DNA of 12,012 nt, from contig JANNFI010000099.1 of NCBI GenBank assembly GCA_031379665.1, positions 1 to 12,012 on the forward strand. The letters run 5' to 3'. How positions within the stretch are numbered: position 1 is the stretch's first letter; each line of letters starts with the position of its first letter. Below the pieces are notes generated by a model. It was given only the letters and a program-made list of their open reading frames with translations. It was not told the DNA's origin and searched no databases. Source of the stretch: SZUA-254 sp031379665 (lineage in GTDB: Bacteria > Bacteroidota > Ignavibacteria > UBA10030 > SZUA-254). Below are positions 7,571 through 12,012 of the stretch, in pieces. Made by a program: the position numbers and the translations under genes.

Positions 7571-10500
7571 TTGAAAATATCATCGATTACTGCGCGAGAA
7601 ACAAATTTATAGTGATTCTCACCTACCTCCTCGTTGTCGGTTGGGGGATCTGGGCAGTCACACAGACTCCCCTTGACGCCATCCCTGACCTTTCGGAAAA
7701 CCAGGTCATCGTCTTCACCGAGTGGATGGGAAGGTCACCGAACCTCATCGAAGATCAGGTGACGTTTCCGCTTGTAACGGCGCTGCAGGGAGTGCCGGAG
7801 GTAAAGGCGATCCGCGCCCAGTCGATGTTCGGGATGTCTTTCATCTATATCATCTTCGAGGACGCGACGGATCTCTACTGGGCCCGCAGCCGCGTGCTCG
7901 AGAAACTCTCAACGGTCCAGTCCGCGCTCCCACCGGGTTCGAAGATGCAACTGGGTCCGGACGGCACCGGCGTCGGTCACGTTTTCTGGTATACCCTCGA
8001 AGGGAAATACGATCTTGGAGACTTGCGGGCAATTCAGGATTGGTACGTAAAGCTCAACCTGCAGGGCGTCCAGGGCGTGGCGGAGGTTGCCTCCATCGGG
8101 GGGTATGTACGGCAATACCAGGTGGACGTCGACGCGGATAAGATGAAGGGGTACGGCGTCACGCTCTCGGATATCCGGAATGCGGTGATGCGTTCCAACA
8201 ACGACGTCGGCGGCAAGATCCTGGAAATCAACGACGCCGAATATTTCGTCCGGGGGCAGGGATATATCCGTACGGTCCGCGACGTCGAGAATATCGTCGT
8301 CGGCACGGGTCCCTCCGGCACACCCATCTACGTCCGTAACGTCGGAGTTGTGCAGATGGGAGGAGACATCCGCCGCGGCTCCCTTGAGAAAGACGGAAAA
8401 GGGCAGGTCGTCGGCGGGATCATCGTCATGCGGTATGGCGAAAATGCCAAGGCGGTCATTGACAGGGTGAAACAGAGGATTGTGGAGATTACACCCGGGT
8501 TACCCCAGGGTGTCGAAATCAAACCCGCGTATGACCGCAGCGATCTTATCCTGGCAGCGGTGGGGACATTGGAGACGGCGCTGATTGAGGCGGGCATTGT
8601 CGTCAGCATCGTTGTCTTCCTCTTCCTCCTGCATTTCAGGAGCGTTTTGCGGATCATCATCGAAATCCCGATCGCCGTGCTGATCGCGTTCATCTGCATG
8701 AAGATATTCGGCATCACTTCCAACATCATGTCGCTGGGCGGCATCGTTATCGCCATCGGGGTGATCGTCGATGCGTCGATTGTGCTCGTCGAAAATGCAT
8801 ACCGGAACATCGCCAGGGCTCAGGAACTCAAGGGAACGCTCACCAGGGAGGATTTCGTCGAGATATCGATCGTCTCCGCAAAACAGGTCGGCCGCCCTAT
8901 CTTCTTCGCCGTGGCGATCATGATCGTTTCGTTCCTGCCGGTATTCCTCCTTGAGGGTCAGGAAGGAAAACTCTTCCGGCCGCTGGCGTTCACGAAAACG
9001 TTCGTCCTCGCAGGCTCGGCGATCATCGCCATCACGCTCGTCCCGATGCTCATGACGATGCTTAACCGCGGCAAATTCCACCACGAGAACAAGAACCCGA
9101 TCTCGCGAGTACTGAAAAGATTGTACGAGCCCGTGATCCAATGGGTGCTGAAGTACCGCAAGACCACGATTGCGCTTAACGTCATCGCGCTCCTCGTGAC
9201 AATCCCGTTGATTCTCGGGATGGGCTCCGAGTTTATGCCCCCGCTCGACGAGGGAAGCCTCCTTTTCATGCCGGTCACACTGCCCTCCGCATCGATCACC
9301 GAGGTGAACCGCATTCTGCAGGTCCAGGATGCCCTCATCATGACCGTGCCGGAGGTCAAACAGGTGCTTGGTAAAGCCGGAAAGGCGGAAACGTCTACCG
9401 ACCCTGCGCCCATCAGCATGATCGAGTCCATCATTGTGTTGAAACCGAAGAGCGAGTGGCGCCCGGGCATCACCAAAACCGACATCATTAACGAACTTGA
9501 CGCAAAATTGCAGATTCCGGGAGTTCGGAACGGCTGGACGCAACCGATCATCAACAGAATCAACATGCTCTCCACCGGAGTCCGGACGGACCTCGGCATC
9601 AAAATCTTCGGGAAAAATCTCGATACGCTCGAGCGGCTGGCGATCGAGGCCGAGCAGATCGTTCGCAAGGTCCCCGGCGCAGTCGATCTTTACGCTGAAC
9701 GGACCCAGGGGGGGTACTTTCTCGATATCGCGATCGATCGGGAGGCCGTCGCACGGTACGGCATCAATGTGGGCGACGTCCAGGACATCATCGAAACGGC
9801 GATCGGGGGAGAAAATATCGGGACGGTCATCGACGGCCGTATGCGCTTTCCGATCAGGGTCCGATACGAACGCGATCAAAGGAATACCGTGGATGCCCTG
9901 AAAAATCTGCTCGTGCCGGTCAATGCGGGGGGAGGGAGGGGCGTTTCGGGACCCATGCAACCCTCCTCTGGGGCGACACAGGCCGGACGTCCGGGGGGCG
10001 GCATGTCGGGGATGGGATCTGCGGTTTCTCCGAACACCGCGGCCGCGTCAGACGCGGGCGATCCGGGATCCAAAACGTCGCGCGTTTCCGGGCGGTCCTA
10101 TGTCCCGCTTGGCCAGCTTGCCCACCTCGGTATCGTTCCCGGACCTCCGATGATTTCGAGCGAAAACGCCCAGCTGCGGTCAATTGTCTTCTTAAATGTT
10201 CGTGGACGCGATATGGGAAGTTTTGTGGAGGAGGCAAAGGACGTGCTCGAGGCGGAGTTGAAACTTCCGGCCGGATACACGGTGCAATGGAGCGGACAGT
10301 GGGAAAACCAGATCCGGGCCAAAAAGCGAATCGAGCTCGTGATGCCGATTGTTTTCCTGATCATCTTTGTGATGCTCTATTTTATCACGAAAGATTTCAG
10401 TGAGGCCTTCGTGGTGATGCTCTCGGTCCCCTTCGCCCTGATCGGCGGCGTGTATCTGACGTTTCTCCTTGGTTATAATTTGTCGGTTGCGGTCTGGGTG

Positions 10501-10908
10501 GGTTTTATCGCTTTGTACGGCGTTGCGGTTGAGACCGGCGTCGTGATGATCGTGTATCTGCACGAAGCGCTCGACAGGAAAATCCATGCCCATGAGGAGG
10601 GAAAACGCGGACCGATCACCCTCAAAGACATATACGAGGCTACCGTCGAGGGTGCAGTGCTGCGACTGAGGCCGAAAATCATGACCGTGGGTACGTCGAT
10701 GATCGGGCTCATTCCCATCATGTGGAGTACGGGAGCCGGGGCCGACGTGATGAAGCCTCTCGCCTCCCCTTTGATCGGCGGACTGATCACCTCCACCATA
10801 CACGTGCTGGTCGTGACGCCGATCCTCTTTTTATACATGAAGGAACGCGCACTCAGGAAGGGAACGTTGAAGAAATCGGAAATGGCGGGTTGGATGAAGG
10901 AGGGATGA
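7567..10908 (+). CDS. cusA: CusA-like Cu(I)/Ag(I) RND efflux pump with a 55-residue insert
   Basis: Inner-membrane RND pump of 1113 residues that would export Cu(I)/Ag(I) from periplasm and cytoplasm using the proton gradient. GGAGA at 7556-7560 lies 6 nt before the ATG, which overlaps the adaptor stop. The three Cu-binding methionines of E. coli CusA (M573, M623, M672) appear as M568 (LLFMPVTLP), M618 (PISMIES) and M667 (RINMLSTG), at the same spacing. TM4 reads AIGVIVDASIVLVEN, with D402 and E409 matching CusA D405 and E412. E989 (VAVETGVVM) and K1037 (RLRPKIMT) match CusA E939 and K984. The offset to CusA changes from -5 before residue 780 to +50 after it, which exposes a 55-residue insert near residues 787-843. 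The signature GKAGKAETSTDPAP is also CusA-like. Specificity is inferred from these residues and is stronger than for the first pump. No frameshift is seen. Confidence 0.96.
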   Translation: MIENIIDYCARNKFIVILTYLLVVGWGIWAVTQTPLDAIPDLSENQVIVFTEWMGRSPNLIEDQVTFPLVTALQGVPEVKAIRAQSMFGMSFIYIIFEDATDLYWARSRVLEKLSTVQSALPPGSKMQLGPDGTGVGHVFWYTLEGKYDLGDLRAIQDWYVKLNLQGVQGVAEVASIGGYVRQYQVDVDADKMKGYGVTLSDIRNAVMRSNNDVGGKILEINDAEYFVRGQGYIRTVRDVENIVVGTGPSGTPIYVRNVGVVQMGGDIRRGSLEKDGKGQVVGGIIVMRYGENAKAVIDRVKQRIVEITPGLPQGVEIKPAYDRSDLILAAVGTLETALIEAGIVVSIVVFLFLLHFRSVLRIIIEIPIAVLIAFICMKIFGITSNIMSLGGIVIAIGVIVDASIVLVENAYRNIARAQELKGTLTREDFVEISIVSAKQVGRPIFFAVAIMIVSFLPVFLLEGQEGKLFRPLAFTKTFVLAGSAIIAITLVPMLMTMLNRGKFHHENKNPISRVLKRLYEPVIQWVLKYRKTTIALNVIALLVTIPLILGMGSEFMPPLDEGSLLFMPVTLPSASITEVNRILQVQDALIMTVPEVKQVLGKAGKAETSTDPAPISMIESIIVLKPKSEWRPGITKTDIINELDAKLQIPGVRNGWTQPIINRINMLSTGVRTDLGIKIFGKNLDTLERLAIEAEQIVRKVPGAVDLYAERTQGGYFLDIAIDREAVARYGINVGDVQDIIETAIGGENIGTVIDGRMRFPIRVRYERDQRNTVDALKNLLVPVNAGGGRGVSGPMQPSSGATQAGRPGGGMSGMGSAVSPNTAAASDAGDPGSKTSRVSGRSYVPLGQLAHLGIVPGPPMISSENAQLRSIVFLNVRGRDMGSFVEEAKDVLEAELKLPAGYTVQWSGQWENQIRAKKRIELVMPIVFLIIFVMLYFITKDFSEAFVVMLSVPFALIGGVYLTFLLGYNLSVAVWVGFIALYGVAVETGVVMIVYLHEALDRKIHAHEEGKRGPITLKDIYEATVEGAVLRLRPKIMTVGTSMIGLIPIMWSTGAGADVMKPLASPLIGGLITSTIHVLVVTPILFLYMKERALRKGTLKKSEMAGWMKEG
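9925..10095 (+). other. Gly/Ser/Met-rich low-complexity insert within the CusA-like pump
   Basis: Residues 787-843 are Gly, Ser, Pro and Ala rich, contain three methionines (M797, M813, M816), and have no counterpart in E. coli CusA. They lie between VPVNA and YVPLGQLAHL, where CusA has only a short link in the second periplasmic half. The segment is probably a flexible loop on the periplasmic side. Its DNA is unusually G-rich, with several runs of four to six G. Confidence 0.75.
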
Positions 10909-11027
10909 GACAAACCCCGACCTTTTTCATGAGCTCATATCATCATTTGATCGCGTTCTTGTATCCGTATGCCCGCATTGTCAATGCATGTCGGGTTAAC
11001 GATAAACCAACCAGAAAGGTGTGACAC
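10909..11027 (+). other. Intergenic gap between pump and lipoprotein genes
   Basis: This 119-bp gap has no credible gene. It holds a perfect 10-bp palindrome ATGAGCTCAT (10929-10938) and an inverted repeat GCATTG-T-CAATGC (10975-10987) that lies inside a weaker CCCG...CGGG pairing. No T-run follows. AAAGG at 11015-11019 is the ribosome binding site of the lipoprotein gene. Read-through from the pump operon seems likely, but a separate promoter cannot be excluded. Confidence 0.4.
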
Positions 11028-11615
11028 ATGAAAACCATTATGTTATTCCTGGGCGGTATCCTTGCCGCCCTGATGATCGCCGGTTGCTCGGGCGACCATC
11101 ACGGATCGATGTTGACGAATCCGGGATCAACCAATTTCACCATCGCGCCCACCGACGGCGCCGTCAACGTCCGTCTCGACGCCGGCATCACGCTGACATT
11201 TTTGAAGAGCGTCGATAAATCTGTCACAGAAAGAAACCTTCGCCTCATCAGCGAGGAAGACATGGCCGACTCGACCTGTCCGGTGAACATGACGATGGGC
11301 CATGGGGACATGGATATGGCAATGGGGGATTCTTCGATGATGGATCATCTCGACGACGTCCACAGCGGCGATGGGCGGTTCTACTGGAACGGCGACAGCA
11401 CGCAATGCACCTTCCAACCCGATTCCATGATGCAATCGGGCATGCGCTATATGGTCCACATGGGATCAGCGATGATGCAAATGATGGAAGACCGCATGGG
11501 CGACATGGGGATGATGGGAGGCCACGGGGCCGGTATGATGAACGATCACATGGTGCTTCATTTTCAGACGATCGATACCTCGGTCGTCGAATCGGGCCAT
11601 GATGGTCACCATTAA
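11028..11615 (+). CDS. Met/His-rich Ig-like lipoprotein, putative periplasmic copper-binding protein
   Basis: A 195-residue lipoprotein. The signal sequence (MKTIMLFLGGILAALMIAG) ends at C20 in a clear lipobox (MIAGC). Residues 37-74 (FTIAPTDGAVNVRLDAGITL, then TFLKSVDKSV) resemble the start of bacterial Ig-like domains of the SbsA/Big_5 type, and YWNGDSTQCTFQP (119-131) and RYMVHM (140-145) fit its later strands, ending in VLHFQT (176-181). Into this fold are set two Met/His/Asp-rich stretches: 88-112 (M88, M90, H92, M95, M97, M99, M104, M105, H107, H112) and 134-178. The mature part has 25 Met and 12 His. C84 and C127 could form a disulfide or a metal site. Such residues suit Cu(I)/Ag(I) binding, and the gene lies 119 bp after the CusA-like gene, so a role as metal buffer or donor to the pump is inferred. 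It does not resemble CusF. The C-terminus ends GHDGHH. Confidence 0.85.
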   Translation: MKTIMLFLGGILAALMIAGCSGDHHGSMLTNPGSTNFTIAPTDGAVNVRLDAGITLTFLKSVDKSVTERNLRLISEEDMADSTCPVNMTMGHGDMDMAMGDSSMMDHLDDVHSGDGRFYWNGDSTQCTFQPDSMMQSGMRYMVHMGSAMMQMMEDRMGDMGMMGGHGAGMMNDHMVLHFQTIDTSVVESGHDGHH

Positions 11616-11627
11616 CCCATCAATCAC

Positions 11628-11687
11628 ACCGCACACCCGGAATGACACGGCCTTGTTTGTGTGACATCGCCACCACGGGTGTGCGGT
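11628..11687 (+). repeat. Perfect 12-bp inverted repeat between lipoprotein and PII-like genes
   Basis: ACCGCACACCCG (11628-11639) is the exact reverse complement of CGGGTGTGCGGT (11676-11687), with 36 nt between. An inner ACAC/GTGT pairing (11645-11648 with 11659-11662) is possible. No T-run follows on either strand, and the ribosome binding site of the next gene begins 9 nt after the repeat. It could be an mRNA processing or stability stem, an attenuator, or a binding site for a dimeric regulator. Confidence 0.7.
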
Positions 11688-11706
11688 AGAATAAAGGAGT
11701 CGGACA

Positions 11707-12012
11707 ATGAAGAAGATCATCGCATACGTAAACACGATGAGGGTACACCCTCTCGTCGAAGAACTCGGTAAAAACGGGATTCGTCAGATGATTGTGACGG
11801 AGTATTTTACCCCTTTGTCGTGCATCTCCCGTATCATATTCCTCTGTGATGAGGATTCGCTTGAAAGGGCGAGGGAGATCATCCGACGGATCGGGACGTC
11901 GGGTAATCCCTCCGACCATTTAATTGTGGTGTTGGATTTCGATCCCCTGACAGCCGATTCCTCCCTGTCCGGTCCCAGGATACACAGATTAGAAGAGGAG
12001 GAGGTTATATGA
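11707..12012 (+). CDS. PII-like signalling protein with a very short T-loop (metal-efflux-linked type)
   Basis: A 101-residue cytoplasmic protein with GGAG at 11696-11699, 7 nt before the ATG. The beginning MKKIIAYVNTMRVHPLVEEL, then NGIRQMIVTEYF (23-34), and RIIFLCDEDSLERAREIIRR (42-61) followed by TSGNPSDHLIVVLDF (64-78) match the beta-alpha-beta repeats of PII: the VTE strand, the second helix, and the TGKIGDGKIFV-like strand. PII proteins have a T-loop of roughly 20 residues after VTE; here only about eight residues separate VTEYF from the next strand, and the uridylylated Tyr region is absent. PII relatives lacking the usual nitrogen features have been described beside heavy-metal RND pump genes, which fits this place. 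H14, C39 and C47 are possible metal ligands. The function is unknown: a metal sensor or a regulator of pump activity is inference. CutA1 was considered but its motifs do not fit. Confidence 0.75.
   Translation: MKKIIAYVNTMRVHPLVEELGKNGIRQMIVTEYFTPLSCISRIIFLCDEDSLERAREIIRRIGTSGNPSDHLIVVLDFDPLTADSSLSGPRIHRLEEEEVI
11995..12012 (+). promoter_or_regulatory. Strong ribosome binding site and ATGA overlap announcing a gene at the right edge
   Basis: GAGGAGGAGG at 11995-12004 ends 4 nt before an ATG at 12009-12011, and GGAGG at 11997-12001 is 7 nt from it. The ATG overlaps the TGA (12010-12012) of the PII-like gene, the same arrangement as at the two junctions of the pump operon. Only the first codon of the presumed gene is inside the window. 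Confidence 0.65.

Noticed and set aside
8500..9960. Long open frame on the - strand (486 codons) inside the CusA-like gene
   Set aside because: It lies wholly opposite a pump gene with clear motifs. The translation is rich in Asp, His and Arg with no domain, as expected for an antisense frame of GC-rich coding DNA.
10722..11024. 100-codon + strand frame spanning the end of the pump gene and the following gap
   Set aside because: Two thirds lie within the pump gene in another frame; no ribosome binding site or family signal.
11620..11919. 99-codon - strand frame over the PII-like gene
   Set aside because: It covers the inverted repeat and the antisense of a gene with a good ribosome binding site and PII motifs; its own translation shows no motif.

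Overview
The window looks like chromosomal or plasmid DNA of a moderately GC-rich Gram-negative bacterium, and it is almost entirely a heavy-metal (copper/silver type) efflux locus, all on the + strand. Three genes carry outer-membrane or lipoprotein hallmarks. A small Cys protein with an H-x-C / CC / CC / PP layout resembles a family I associate mainly with Bacteroidota, so an FCB-group bacterium (Bacteroidota, Chlorobiota or Ignavibacteriota) is my best guess, made from protein style only. I see no mobile element, RNA gene or CRISPR array.

Layout. (1) Positions 2-4026: the 3' part of a periplasmic adaptor gene, cut by the left edge, followed after 14 bp by a complete HME-type RND pump gene. 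This pump lacks most residues that mark Cu(I)/Ag(I) export in CusA. (2) Positions 4027-4300: an AT-richer gap with short repeats that probably holds a promoter. (3) Positions 4301-4732: a small secreted or membrane-anchored Cys protein. (4) Positions 4733-4892: a leader with two possible hairpins. (5) Positions 4893-10908: a tight outer-membrane factor - adaptor - pump operon joined by two ATGA stop/start overlaps. Its pump keeps the three-methionine site of CusA at constant spacing, so Cu(I)/Ag(I) is the likely substrate. (6) Positions 11028-11615: a Met/His-rich lipoprotein built on an Ig-like fold. (7) Positions 11707-12012: a PII-like protein with no room for a normal T-loop. Its stop codon overlaps a start codon with a strong ribosome binding site, so another gene very probably begins at the right edge.

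How the parts may work together (inference): the second pump, its adaptor with an N-terminal metal-binding domain, and the outer-membrane channel would carry Cu(I)/Ag(I) from the periplasm out of the cell. The Met/His-rich lipoprotein would bind metal in the periplasm, possibly filling the role CusF has in Escherichia coli, since no CusF-like gene is seen. The PII-like protein would sense or regulate in the cytoplasm. The first pump may handle another metal or serve as a second pump of unclear specificity. The least described parts are the Met/His-rich Ig-like lipoprotein, the short PII-like protein beside it, and a 55-residue Gly/Ser/Met-rich insert in the second pump.
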